64,000 nt of DNA from Anthonomus grandis grandis (lineage: Eukaryota > Arthropoda > Insecta > Coleoptera > Curculionidae), in the NCBI RefSeq assembly GCF_022605725.1, contig NC_065549.1, positions 37,897,690-37,961,689 of the forward strand. Direction: 5' to 3'. The notes beneath the pieces are model-generated. The model made no database searches. It was given only the letters and a program-made list of their open reading frames with translations, and was not told the origin of the DNA. This document shows positions 1 through 11,080 of the stretch, piece after piece. The number at the start of each line of letters is the position of its first letter. Positions within the stretch are counted from its first letter, which is position 1. Made by a program: the position numbers and the translations under genes.

Positions 1-247
1 TAAAGTATACACCACCTTGTAACCTATCAACCTGATCACTATCTTCGGGATTAAAAATCGGTATAACATCTCCCCTAACAGATGTTTCCGCTTTACGAGA
101 ATTAGAATTGCTCTTAAAAAATTCTTCCATCATGTTAGTGAATCGATTAAAATCATTATTTTGATTTTCGCCCTGTCCACTACAAGTACTACCTACGTTA
201 TTCATGTCATCAGACAATGAAAGATCACGCGCTCGTTTACGACTCAT
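1..247 (-). CDS. N-terminus of a Ty3/gypsy-like Gag, cut by the window edge
   Basis: An open frame starts at an ATG at 247 and runs leftward out of the window (82 codons, no stop). It opens with a basic stretch (MSRKRARDLSLSDD), has a polar Asn/Gln/Ser-rich middle, and ends with a motif of the form IPIFNPEDSDQ just before the edge. That pattern matches the start of the conserved region in insect Ty3/gypsy Gag proteins, where a V/IPxFDP motif precedes the capsid-like domain. In an element on this strand, the leader and 5' LTR would lie to the right, in 250-1400. The assignment rests on one motif and layout. The capsid, zinc knuckle and pol are outside the window, so integrity cannot be judged. 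Confidence 0.45.
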   Translation of the reverse strand, partial: MSRKRARDLSLSDDMNNVGSTCSGQGENQNNDFNRFTNMMEEFFKSNSNSRKAETSVRGDVIPIFNPEDSDQVDRLQGGVYF

Positions 248-1380
248 GTTAACCAAGAAAAAAGGATGTAAATGTATGCGGTATTTAAAAATCTTTAAAA
301 AGAAAAAAAAAAGAACAAAATAAATACTCGTAATATTCATAACAATGCAACACAAACAAAATATTATTATTATTATTTATTTATTTTTTTTTTTCTTTAA
401 ACCATAAATGTCTACCAACATCATCAAACCTTAGAGTCACGCCCGGTGTTTATTTGCTCTTTATCCCACTTCTGAAAAATTCTATAATAATTAAAACCTG
501 TGAGCGTCATTTAAATAATTTTATAATTTTTAATACGTTAAATAAATTCAAAATAGTCCAAAATAATCAAAATAAATCATAAAAATAGAATAAACACCTT
601 GTAAAACAACTGGGCGCTTGGGCGACTCCAAAGTAGAGATGGTGACGTGTAGACCTGAAATAATAAAAGTAACCTGAGCATACTTATTCCCGTAAAATTA
701 AATAATAATAAAAATATTAATCAAAACTCATTAATATGAAAAATATGAATTAATATGTTTTAAACTTGCTCAGTAATTTTACTTTTACGATAACCATTTA
801 ATTCATGTTCACCAACATTTAACCACTTAACTTAAATATCCCAAAATTCATTATTCACCAACTTATTATTTTTATCCGATTGTTAAATGTCCCAGTAACG
901 ACAACGTACTGATATTGAATGATATACAATCGTTCAATATGCCAAAACGTGAGCACTACATTACTCACAAACCGTAGCCAAAATGCTACCAAAAACATTA
1001 TCATAAAACATGAGATTGAGACAGCAATCTCCGATCTAGACCACTTGACGATAACACACTTTGTACTGAGGGGTGCAATGGACACCAAAACGCGAGGGTC
1101 CTCTCCAAATACAAAGCCTTGTTAAATACAACGAGCTGTGCAATGGTCCCAGACCAGCTCAGTATCTTAACAAGAAATAATAAACAATCGTCACAACAAC
1201 ACAAGCAAGACAAACAACAATCGGTCATTAAAATATTTCATTAATCACATTTTTAATTAAAAAGGTAAAATATCGGTGTAATCAATAAGATAGAAATAAG
1301 CATACTCTGTGAGAACACTCACCCTTTCTTGTAGTAAAACACTACACCAAACCAACACAGCTTATTTCACGTCGCAACAC
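248..1380 (-). other. Possible leader and LTR of the gypsy-like element
   Basis: No convincing coding frame. Read on the minus strand, a TGG sequence at about 634 could be a primer-binding site. A segment from about 1379 (TGTTGCGACGTG) to about 640 (CACGTCACCA) has TG..CA ends with weakly inverted termini, as an LTR would. No second LTR is visible in the window, so this is a guess from layout only. Confidence 0.2.
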
Positions 1381-2813
1381 CCTTTATTGTTTTTATTAAA
1401 TAACTTCACTCTTTAGTGACCAAAACTCAAATGAATTTTATAAACCAAATATTTATCTCACTCTTTTATCGAAACCCATAAAAATAATTCCCGAGGGGAA
1501 ACGCTAAGTGTAAACCGTATTTGGTTACTTACGGTACCGCTGAGCTAGCTTTAGTTTTGTAAATATCCTGGACCTCTTTTCGGTCAGACCGATAAATTTC
1601 ATCTTAATGACTAAGAAAAATATTTCAATTCTTTAGAAAATAAACAGGGTCTTACATATGTTCTCGCCGTTATCTATTCTAAAAATCAGCTGATTTGTGG
1701 AAATGGTAATTTAAAGATTGATTTTAATCTGGTTTAATTATCGCCCATAAGAAAAAAAGTGAAGACTGAAGATAGATGCTGTTAAGAGGAATTTCAGGTA
1801 GTTATTAAAAATATATTATAAAAAATTAAAAAAAAATTAAAGCTCTATATCCCAAGAACAAGGCGTTGAAACGTTTCAACATTCATATTAAATTATTTGC
1901 CAAAAATTCAGCTTTATAAATATAGAAATAGATCAAAACCAACACAAAAATTTTTCATTTTGTTGTGCCCAAATTCCACACATAGTCAATAAATGGAGTA
2001 CTAAATATCATAGCACTGAAAAAAACCAGGCGTTTTTTGTCTGTTTTTACTCTAGTTTATCTGGCCCGACCTACAATAGGTACGCATTTTAAAAAATCCG
2101 TGTGGTAAAATAATATTTAATATAAATTATTTCGTTTGCTTAAACTTACATGTCTTTGCGAAAAAGTATCCGCTCTTTTTTGTTAACTTAGCAGTTTTGT
2201 TTAAGCAGCTGAAATTCATTCAGTCAGATCGGATAAAGCAGTAGTTGTTTAGTAATACGAGTGCTACAAGGACAAGTAAGTAAAAATTTATTTTTCGTTA
2301 TACATAAGTTGCATATATTCAACTGAACAGTAGGAATGCAAAAAATTTAACCAGTTGATTAGTTTTTTTTAAATAAAGGGTAGCAAGTAAATTTTTGGAA
2401 ATATTACTATTATGATAACTAATTTTTTGTATATATATATATTTTTAATATACAAAAAAAGGTTGAAATAGAGGAATCATATAATTTTTCATAACTAAAT
2501 TATTTTTTTTTAAAGGACAGGTTGATTTTTTTTATTCCGTGCCATTTATTTAATAAAATAAATAAATGCGGCTTTTGGCAAATAGTCCATTACAAAGAAA
2601 TATTCTGCTCCTAGTAGTAATGAACAAAGTTATAAACTTATCTAACTTTAAAAAATATTATATTTATTTTTTACTATTTTCTTAATTATTTGTATGCTTG
2701 TGATGAGCTTATGTAAAAATTCGTTTTTTAACGTTTTAAATATACCCACTTTATATTATAATATTTTTTACTTATAAATCCAAAAATGTGAAAGATAAGA
2801 CGCAAGTTTTATA
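1381..2813. other. AT-rich intergenic DNA
   Basis: No open frame, RNA gene or repeat structure that I can support, apart from a short palindrome TTGAAACGTTTCAA near 1865 and low-complexity A/T runs. Confidence 0.5.
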
Positions 2814-2815
2814 TA

Positions 2816-3254
2816 CAGTGTGGCCCAAATTGGGTATACATGTATGGGTATCTTGGAAGCTATAAGAGATAGAAAATTGATTAAATGGGGAAAGTTGTAG
2901 GGTATTTAGTTACCAATTTAGTGCCGCTTTTAGAACGATTTGATCCTTTTCTGATTTTGAAATATTTGGAAAAAAATTTTTCAATGCATTGTTCTTAAAA
3001 AGTTGTCCTAATAATATTTTAACAAATTTTAAAAATACGCTGATATAAAAAAAATACAGCCCTTTTCCAAAAATTCAACTTTTTGATTTTTTCCAAATAT
3101 TTCAAAATTTCAAAATCGGAAAAAGATAAAATCGTTCTAAAAGCGGCAATAAATTAGTAACTAAATGCCCTACAATTTTCCCCATTTAACCAATTTTCTA
3201 TCTCTTATAGTTTCCAAGATACCCATACATGTACACCCAATTTGGGCCACACTG
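2816..3254. mobile_element. Palindromic Tc1/mariner-type MITE with TA target duplication
   Basis: A 439 bp element whose two halves are imperfect reverse complements over nearly their whole length. It starts CAGTGTGGCCCAAATTGGG and ends with the inverse. It is flanked by TA on both sides (2814-2815 and 3255-3256). There is no coding frame. The TA duplication and CAGTG-type end are typical of non-autonomous Tc1/mariner derivatives. Its right TSD directly abuts the left end of the next element. Confidence 0.85.
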
Positions 3255-3258
3255 TATA

Positions 3259-5419
3259 GTAGAGGATCCCACCATACTACGACCTGCACCCATAACGTTA
3301 CGGGATGAAACGTATGTTTTCATAAAATGTAGTATATCTTAAAATCTATTCCGCAAAGGTTGCCTGAGAAATCTTGTGCAAAATATTAATTAATATTGAT
3401 TAAAAATTATTTTTTTTTTAAACATTGCACTCAGTCTGTTATGCATTAATGTGTGTACTAATCGAAAGTACGTAACTTGTGAAATATGCATCCACTGGGT
3501 TGCCTTCTTTTTTCTTGTGCAGTTACTGCGCAGCCAGGTGCGCGGAGGTGATTCGTAATAATAATTTGCACCTATCGAGTTACGCAATAAAACATTACAT
3601 TAAATTAAAGTTAATTTTATTGCAAACAATATGGCATAGGGTTGCTTGCGAAAAACCTGTGCATAATCCCGGTTGCCGATTTTTAAAAGTTCAAATTCTC
3701 GCGCGGCTTGATGCGAGCGATAGGGAGGTCCGAGAATAATATCCAATGCGATAGACAAAGACACAGCATTACAGCTGTATTCCACTAATTTATCGAGTGC
3801 GCATGCTCTGTGTTTGAGTTACAGAAAGAGAGCGATAGTAGTACATGCTATTAGTAGGAGCATCATCATAGTGAATTAACCTCATTTTGAAAACAAAAAC
3901 GTGCTAAAAAATGGTTAAATCATTTTGAAAAAAAAATGTGTTTTTTGTGTGGCTCATGTGACAATGTACTATACATTTTAATGAAGAAACTTTAAAAAAC
4001 TGTTCGTTGAAATTAGCTTTTCGTAAAATAAAAATTTTTAAATACAATGACGTTGAGATAACCAACGCGTCGCTGGATTTTGTTGGTTATCACGCCACGT
4101 GTTACAAAAAAGTGACTGTATTGAGTAACAAATATAAAGATAAATTCAGCATTTTAATTAATTTAAAGATAAATGCAGCATTTTATAATAAAGGAAAAGT
4201 AAAACCTTTCAAGTTATTTTCTAAAAACAAGAAATATCAAATGGTTTTTGCATCATTAACTGATAAAGTGGATATTTTTATTAATGAAAAAATGAACACC
4301 GTTCAAGAATTTTTTTGAAAAATTATTCTTCAAAAGAAGATAATGACCAGTTCTTAAAAAAAATTAAAAGTTTCGATTCAAACAGTATACCACCTTACTG
4401 GTTATCACTGCAACAAAAAATTTTGCGCACAATTTTTGTTAATTCTATGTGGCTTCATGCAACGGACCCTCAATGCATAAAGTTGCAGCCTGAAAAATGT
4501 GGGTGGTATGTTGACGGTTATTTGAAACCAATAGGATTTATTGGTGACCAAACACCTTTAACGGTGCAAGAGATTGTCGAAATGACAGCGGAAGAAACGA
4601 ATAACGAATCAATTGAAATTGAAGATAAACAATTTTTTTCCGATGAATCGGATTTTGAATAATATATATATATGAAGTAAAATTTTTGTATTCTAATATT
4701 TTTGTTGTTTCAATAAATTACATTTTTTAAACAGAATCTAAAAATCATATTTCCTGGAAGTGGTCTTTATAAAATGATGTCTTTGGACCGCACCTCAAAA
4801 TGGTCCCAAACATGCCTATAAGCACTTTTAGACTGAAATATGTAAATTCGTGATATATTCATAAAAATTTGCAAGATAATAGGGGTAAATTTTAATATAT
4901 TTATGAATGAATTTAATATATGTATATATTTATATATAAATATATATTTGTATATTTGTCGCTCGCATTAAGCTGCGCGAGAATTTGAACTTTTAAAAAT
5001 CGGCAACCGGGATTATGCACAGGTTTTTCGCAAGCAACCCTATGCCATATTGTTTGCAATAAAATTAACTTTAATTTAATGTAATGTTTTATTGCGTAAC
5101 TCGAGAGGTGCAAATTACTATTACGAATCACCTCCGCGCACCTGGCTGCGTAGTAACTGCACAAGAAAAAAGAAGGCAACCCAGTGGATGCATATTTCAC
5201 AAGTTACGTACTCTCGATTAGTACACAATTTAATGCATAACAGAATGAGTGCAATGTTTAAAAAATAATAATTTTTAATCATTAATAATTAATATTTTGC
5301 ACAAGATTTCTCAGGCAACCTTTGCGGAATACATTTTAAAATATACTACATTTTATGAAAACATACGTTTCATCCCGTAACGTTATGGGCGAAGGTCGTA
5401 ATATGGTGGGATCTTAGAC
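3259..5419. mobile_element. DNA element with about 460 bp terminal inverted repeats, TA-flanked
   Basis: The left arm (3259-3721) and right arm (4959-5419) are near-identical inverted copies, both reading inward from a GATCCCACCAT core. TA lies immediately outside each end (3257-3258 and 5420-5421), consistent with a TA target duplication. The roughly 1.2 kb core contains two broken frames (4007-4662) that do not look like a transposase. Each arm retains an approximately 80-codon open frame differing at only a few residues, but this is simply the mirrored arm sequence. Best described as a long-TIR, non-autonomous element; the superfamily is not established. Confidence 0.75.
4007..4662 (+). 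pseudogene. Captured gene fragment inside the long-TIR element
   Basis: Two overlapping frames (4007-4318 and 4315-4662), offset by a frameshift, appear to be one broken gene. The first contains a YHATCYKKVT motif. The second contains a PPYWLSLQQK..W segment, then KCGWYVDGYLKPI, and ends in an acidic tail (SDESDFE). I recognise the layout (Cys/His-Tyr motif, 'W', then GWxxDGxLxP) from uncharacterised insect proteins that often sit in or near repeats, but the function is unknown. It ends with a stop at 4660-4662. It is not a DDE transposase, so the surrounding element either captured it or uses it in an undescribed way. Confidence 0.4.
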
Positions 5420-5421
5420 TA

Positions 5422-5749
5422 ATAGAGAGTGACCAGTGCTGTAACTAAAGTTTCCCACTAGTTTACCGTTTACTGAAGCTATAAAATACTCTGTATTTGA
5501 TACAGATATACTCTGTTTTTTTTAAACTAATTCAATGAAAAGGTATCCTTTCATTTTATTAAGTTTAACCGGCTAATGTCATTGTCACCAACTATGTAAA
5601 TTAATAAAAATCAAAATATTAGGTTAGGAAAAGATACATTTTCATTAAATTGGTTTAAAGAAAAACTATATCAAATACAGAGCTTCAGTTTATATAAAAT
5701 CAATTTATTTGGAAATCCTATTAATATATCTTTTTCTTGCACTCATGGA
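5422..5749. other. AT-rich spacer
   Basis: No coding frame, structure or recognised repeat seen. Confidence 0.4.
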
Positions 5750-6182
5750 GTTCTTATAGAGAGTACTAGAGGAGTAATCGGACATGCAAGTGCGATACCT
5801 CATTTTAAAGGCAATTAAAAATACTTTTTAAAAATGAAAAAATCCAATAGGGCGTCCATAAGAAAAAATAAAGTTGATGATGATCGAAAAAAATCAAAAC
5901 GTCGGATTAACTTTTTTTTTGCGTCATGTTATAAGACATAAAAAGTGGCAATGAAAAACTGTTTTTAGTTTTCCGATGTCTCTTTAAATTTGAACGTAAA
6001 AACGATTTTGACAAATTTCGTTTTTTTTTGGATGTCTCCGGAAGTATCCGGAATTTTAAAATTTTTTAAACTTCATTTTACTAAGCTCCAAATTGCGGAA
6101 CTTTGCCCTTATTTAATAGACCCCCTAACTCTTACGGTTTTCAAAATCCCAATGGCCACCCTCGAATTTGGGACACCCTGTA
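5750..6182. mobile_element. End fragment of a mariner-type MITE
   Basis: The right boundary is CGAATTTGGGACACCCTGTA (ending about 6182), the classic inverse of a TACAGGGTGTCCC terminus. The preceding roughly 90 bp resemble 39845-39989 (shared blocks CTAACTCTT/CTAACTCTTGCGG and TTTTCRARATCCC). The left end was not found, so this is a truncated copy or a longer element whose other end has decayed. Confidence 0.55.
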
Positions 6183-6194
6183 CAGGTCGCTACT

Positions 6195-6750
6195 TATTAT
6201 GAGGTAGTTGATCATAAAATGCATGGTAGTCATGGGGTAAACTTTTTTTAGCTGCTGTAAATGTTCATATTTTTCCTTTTTTATGGGAAGTCGGAAGTGG
6301 AAGTCTACGCATTTGAAGTTTGCAGGCAATCTGACTGAAAAAGTTCTCCATTCCAACTCTGAATGTCTTAATTCAAACAAAAAGGTGTTTTCCCTAGTTA
6401 ACTTAATTGTTTTTAAGGCAACTACTTGAAGATCTCCTACTCTTTTTCCAGGTCGTATGTAATGAAACTTATGTTCTCCTCTACATTCTTAAAGAAATCA
6501 TGTGATAAATGCTCTACATTATAAACATTTTTTAAACATGCTTTTTTGCAAATCATAACGTAATCAGCAGGTACGTTAATTCTGGACTTTTGAACCATCC
6601 TCTCTATCGTTGAATGCATGCTGTCCGCCTCTATCTGACTATGACCCTTCTGCAGGTATTTTTGTATTATGGTCACGTCTTTTTCAAATTGCCAAGTTAA
6701 AAAGGGCATTTGCCAACACAATTTCTGTTTTGGAGTCTAATTTTCAAATA
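6195..6750 (-). pseudogene. Sola-like DDE transposase relic (C-terminal half)
   Basis: Minus-strand frames from 6721 to 6437 and 6380 to 6195 encode pieces of the same transposase type as 44135-46777. Visible are QKYLQKGHSQIEADSMHS (third catalytic motif, GHSxxExD) and, further on, PIKKEKYEHLQQLKKVYP, which aligns with PIEKRKLTGLRKLCES of that copy. A frame-shifted LQNRN remnant of the D..xGQNRN motif lies around 6730-6745. Several frameshifts make it dead. No termini were found. The N-terminal half is missing. Confidence 0.6.
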
Positions 6751-6959
6751 TGTTTCTATCAACTTGAAAGCATTCCCTCTAATTCTCATTTTATAAAGTT
6801 TTTTTTTTTAATTACATCAATGATAAACACGTCGAAAGGTTTTTGTAGGTCTTCAAATACTGCTTTAACTATTTTCTTTTCATCCAAAGTTTTTTTAAAT
6901 TGTTCAAACACCAAACACTGTTTCAAACTGCTTAAGCTTTGTTCTACAATTTATTGCTT

Positions 6960-7555
6960 CTAAAATTTCCGACCGATTTACCAATGTTATAATAATGTTT
7001 GATAATGCTTCGATTGTGTCAGTATATCGAAATCTAAGTGCCAAAAGAGCATTATTACAAGATACCCACCGTGTCGAATTTCAACGTTTAGTGCAATTTT
7101 TTAATAATTTGTCAAGCTAGTTAATATTTCTATAATAAAATTTAAGCGAAGTAACACAAGTTTATTTTTTCTAAGTAACTTTTTTGATATTTTTGTTTAT
7201 TCCTTTTAGCTTTTTATTTGTAAAATATATATTATAAATATATAAAATACAAACTAACATGGCAGATGAAATAAAAATAGAAAAAACCGTCATTCAAATG
7301 TAAGGTCTTTATTTTCAAATATATAATCGAAAACAAATCCTCACATTGTATTACCGAATTACCGTCTTAAAACCGTTTTTTTTTTTTTTAATTTGAATTG
7401 TTGGAACGGTAGGAATATAAACAGCTATAATAAGCTAAGGAAAAAAAGTAATAACGCTTTAAAATTCAATAGTGCAGCGTACAGTCATACAGCAAAATAA
7501 GGCATGCTTATATAATTATTCAAATCAATCAAACCAGATGTATTCAGAGCAATGT
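6960..7555. other. AT-rich spacer with no supported feature
   Basis: Only short frames and A/T homopolymers. A 30-codon plus-strand frame near 7010-7125 (YRNLSAKRALLQDTHR) looks like a transposase C-terminal tail, but is too short to assign. Confidence 0.35.
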
Positions 7556-7559
7556 TTAT

Positions 7560-9048
7560 TTTAAAAGCTTAGCAGAGCGCTTTCGGCGTATGAGCCATCA
7601 TCAGTGCTAACTGAAATAAGTTGGATGTTAAATGCGTAAAGACACTATAGCCAAAGGTAAACGAATGGAATGTACTCACTTGTCAGTTAAGCCCAGAAGT
7701 TTACCATAGTGGGAACACATTCGATATTATTAAAATTACACGTAACATTTAGACATACTTAAGACTATACAGAACACTAAACAGGACGAACAGTATTTAA
7801 AAAGGGGAGAACGTTGGTCTCCTTTGTTTTTTGTTTATATTTATTGTGGTTTCTTAAATGGCGGAAAAAATGTGTGTCAAATTAGGTTAGCCTACAGTTA
7901 ACTTTACTTTAAAATTAATATTTATATTATGCGAACCTATCAGAGTGGTAGTAGCGACAGATCGGTCTAGATGTCATGTAAAGCGAACTTTTAAATTAGA
8001 AAGTTGCCAATGCTTATAAAAAAAATTTAATTGTGAAGTCTTCTATGTAATGGAACGTAAGGTCTGTTAAGGTTCACTTGTATATTTAAACAAGAGGGAT
8101 TTTTTATGAGCTCGTTGGTGATATAAATGTCTTCAAGAAAATCTAGTCGGTTATAGTTCTTAGAAGTTACCTGTTGGAGAATTTTAGAATTAGACTTTGG
8201 ACTGAAATTATGGTTGTTAGATTTTATATGTTCACCAAATGCAGTTGAGCGTCTACAAGTTCGTCCCACATATGAGCAATCACAAGAATCACACTGCAAT
8301 CTGTAAATACCACTCTTTGATTATGGGTTAAGTTTATCCTTGGTATTGATCAAAATCGAACCCAAGTTGTTTTTAGTTTTATAAGAAATTTGTAATTCTG
8401 ATTGTTTAATGAAGCTATTGTTGATTTTCTTATTTAGATGAGAATTCATGAATGGTAGAGATATGAATTTACTATCTTTTTTAATATCAGGAAAGATTTG
8501 TTTTTTTAATTTTTGTTAATTTTATTTTTCTGATTAAAATATTAATTAGTTTGGGGTCATAGTTATTATTATAAGCAATTTATTTAAGAACATTTATTTC
8601 GTTTTGTAAATTAGAAGGAGATAGAGGAATGCTTAAAAGACGGTGAATGTAACAATTAAAGGCAGCCATTTTGTGTTGGTGAGGGTGATTGGAAACATTT
8701 GAAATTATGTGGTCTGTTTGAGTGGATTTTCGGTGTATTGAAAATTCTAAACTATTTGATTGTTTATGTATTGTTAAGTCTAAAAAATTTAAATTATTAT
8801 TTGTTTCAATTTTAATGTGAAAGAAATCTTAGGATGTATTTGGTTTAGCTTGTTTAAGAGTAACTGAGCTCCTACTGTGTCACAATTCAAGAAACAGACA
8901 ATCGTCAACATATCTGTACCAATTGAAAATTTCTTTATTGTTATTAGTCATTATAAAATTTGATTCCATGTGATCCATAAAGACTTCCGCCAAAAATGGA
9001 GATAAGCAACTGCCCATAGCCAGGCCAACTGGCTGTTGGTAAAACGTA
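7560..9048 (-). pseudogene. Penelope-like element fragment (RT C-terminus plus GIY-YIG)
   Basis: Reading leftward from 9048, the minus strand encodes the RT palm: QPVGLAMGSCLSPFLAEVF, then NWYRYVDDCLFLEL (YVDD catalytic box, about 8905-8945). The frame then breaks. At 8299-8027 an open frame of 90 codons reads CDSCDCSYVGRTCRRS..EHIKS, the GIY-YIG endonuclease variant (YVG) with its Cys-rich lead-in and conserved Arg. RT followed by GIY-YIG is diagnostic of Penelope-like retroelements. It is 5'-truncated in the RT at about 9048 and has internal frameshifts. The hammerhead-like motif near 7566-7606 marks the 3' terminal repeat. Confidence 0.75.
7566..7606 (-). ncRNA. Hammerhead-ribozyme-like motif of the Penelope-like element
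   Basis: On the minus strand, CTGATGA (7598-7604) is followed by a GGC..GCC hairpin and then GAAA (7581-7584). This is the conserved hammerhead core order CUGANGA - stem II - GAAA. AAGC..GCTT could form the short stem III. Hammerheads of this compact type are known in the terminal repeats of Penelope-like elements, and a Penelope-like RT/GIY-YIG relic lies just upstream on the same strand. Stem I pairing is weak in this copy, so activity is doubtful. Confidence 0.4.
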
Positions 9049-9113
9049 TTATTAAAAAGGAAAAAATCTTGAGTTTTACCAACAGCCAGATGGCCTGGCT
9101 ATGGGCAGCTGAC
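9007..9113. repeat. Inverted duplication of the Penelope RT sequence
   Basis: GCCCATAGCCAGGCCAACTG (from about 9015), running through GGCTGTTGGTAAAAC, reappears inverted at about 9073-9110, with a 25 bp AT-rich spacer. Both arms encode the same QPVGLAMGS piece of RT, so the Penelope fragment ends in a short foldback that abuts the next LINE. Confidence 0.75.
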
Positions 9114-11080
9114 TGGGGTCTTATCTCTGATGATATCGATGGTGAGTTTTCTAGACTTCTCAAGTATTGCGAATAAGTCCTTTCCTTATAGACCCATCAA
9201 AATTACGCATCATAAACCCTGGTCCACTAAAGGCTTACGTTTGTCTGCAAGGAACATGCGCTCTTTATCATACCTAAAAAAATTTTCGGACAGCATCTTT
9301 TTTCATAATTATGTAAGGCTATACAGGAAATTGTATCGAAAAGCAATAAAAGCCGCAAAAGGTATTTATTTTAAAAACAGGCTGGCTAATTCTGGCAACG
9401 TTGCTAAAGAAACATGGTCTATTATTAACGAATTAAGAAATAAACCTTCTTCGACTAGCACTATCCCCTCTTCACCTGAGAATGTTAACGATTACTTTGT
9501 AAACGTGGTTAAAAACCTAATGACTACTATAACACCTTCTCATGATCCACTTTCATATCTCTCTAATGAAAACTTACATAGTTTCTTTTTTACCCCTGTA
9601 CTAATAACAGAGCTTTAAAGTACAATAAATAAAATAAGAAACAAATTATCATCTGGTACGGATGGTCTTACTCTAAAAATGTTCTCAAATCTGCCTGATA
9701 ACACCTTAAACCATCTGAGAAACCTAATTAACAAATCATTTCAAAATGGGGTCTTTCCTAACTGCCTTAAGACTGCAATAGTTATTCCCTTGCATAAAGC
9801 AGGAGATAAAAAGCAAGCTTCAAATTATCGTCCAATCGCTCTCCTTCTAACATTATCGAAGATCATAGAAAGATTGGTTTAAAAAAGGCTATTATCATTC
9901 CTGTTTAAGTATAAAATACTAACTCCCCAGCAATTTGGCTTCTTGAGTAATAAATGCACTAATGATGCTATGTTCTCCCTTTTTAACAGTGTTTACTCCA
10001 GTATTAACAATCATGATTCAACAGAAACTATTTTCTGTGATTTCTACAAGGCATTTGATTGTGTAAACCATACTATCTTGATCAACAACTTACAGCACTA
10101 TGGGTTCAGAGGAACGCTTCTCGAATGGTTTAAGTCCTATCTTAGCTACAGAAGTCAGCTTGTAAAGGTTGATACGACCATGTCTTCTAGCAGACCTATA
10201 GAATGTAGGGTACCTCAAGTTTCAGTTCTGCGCCCAATTCTGTTTCTGCTGTTTATTAATGATCCATGGTCCATCTTAACATTAGCGACAAAATCTGTCT
10301 CTTTGTCGATGATACTAGCTTTACATGGAACAATCCGGATGTTGTGGCACTTCATGCAACTATTGCTAAAGACCTTATCAACATTAAATCGTGGTGCGAT
10401 TCGAATCTTCTCTGCTTAAATATCTCAAAAACTAAAGTCTTATCTTATAAAGGTACTATTCAACCCTTTGTACTTGGCAACACCAGCTTGGACGTTGTTG
10501 TATCTGTAAAATTTTTGGGACTTATTGTTCACAGCTCTTTTAAGTGGGAATTACATATCGATGTTTTATCTAAAAAATTAAGCTTGTTTTGCCATAAGAT
10601 CAGTTTCTAGGGAATTAAATCTTTCGTCATCAAGAACAGTGTATTATGCTCCTTTTGAGTATCTTCGTTACACCCTTCCATTCTGGGGCACATGCTGTGT
10701 GACTCAGTTTGAGCGCATTTTTAAACTACAAAAAAAGCGGTTCGCTATTTACTAGGACTTGATAGTCGACCTCACTGCCAAGAAATGTTTAAAAGATTTA
10801 AAATATTAACTCTTTCATCTTTATTCATTCTTGAATCTATTTGCTTGGTTCGCAAGCATATATCAGAAATTCCTAATAGACCATCTCGCAATTATCCACT
10901 TCGAAGCGCAGAGCATGATCTTTATGTGCCAATCCCAAGGTCAGAATTAATAAAAAGCTCTATTCTTTACCGAACTAAAAAATGCATACTCATCTGCCTT
11001 TGGAAATTAAATCTTTGAAATATTTTTCTCGATTTCGCAATGCTTTAAAATCATGTTTACCGGAGAGAGCTTTATATGCA
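9114..11080 (+). pseudogene. CR1/Jockey-type LINE ORF2 relic
   Basis: Successive plus-strand frames (9130-9618, 9619-9882, 9943-10265, 10266-10610, 10785-11018) give an almost continuous RT. An endonuclease-RT linker with WSIINELRNK comes first. Then follow SGTDGLTLKMF, NYRPIALL, QQFGFL, FCDFYKAFDCVNH (motif A), a degraded Gly-Val-Pro-Gln region (RVPQVS), and LFVDDTS (motif C, FVDD in place of F/YADD). The thumb and C-terminal region end near 11018. At least three stops or frameshifts break it. The endonuclease domain is missing, so it is 5'-truncated. It resembles the LINE piece at 54380. Confidence 0.75.

Noticed and set aside
855..1228. Overlapping short frames on both strands
   Set aside because: No motif, and they oppose each other; chance frames in AT-rich DNA.
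3479..5200. Mirror-image open frames 3479-3739 (+) and 4913-5200 (-) as genes
   Set aside because: They are the same sequence in the two inverted arms of the long-TIR element; there is no known domain.
6610..6963. Plus-strand 117-codon frame
   Set aside because: Shadow of the minus-strand Sola-like relic; no recognisable domain.
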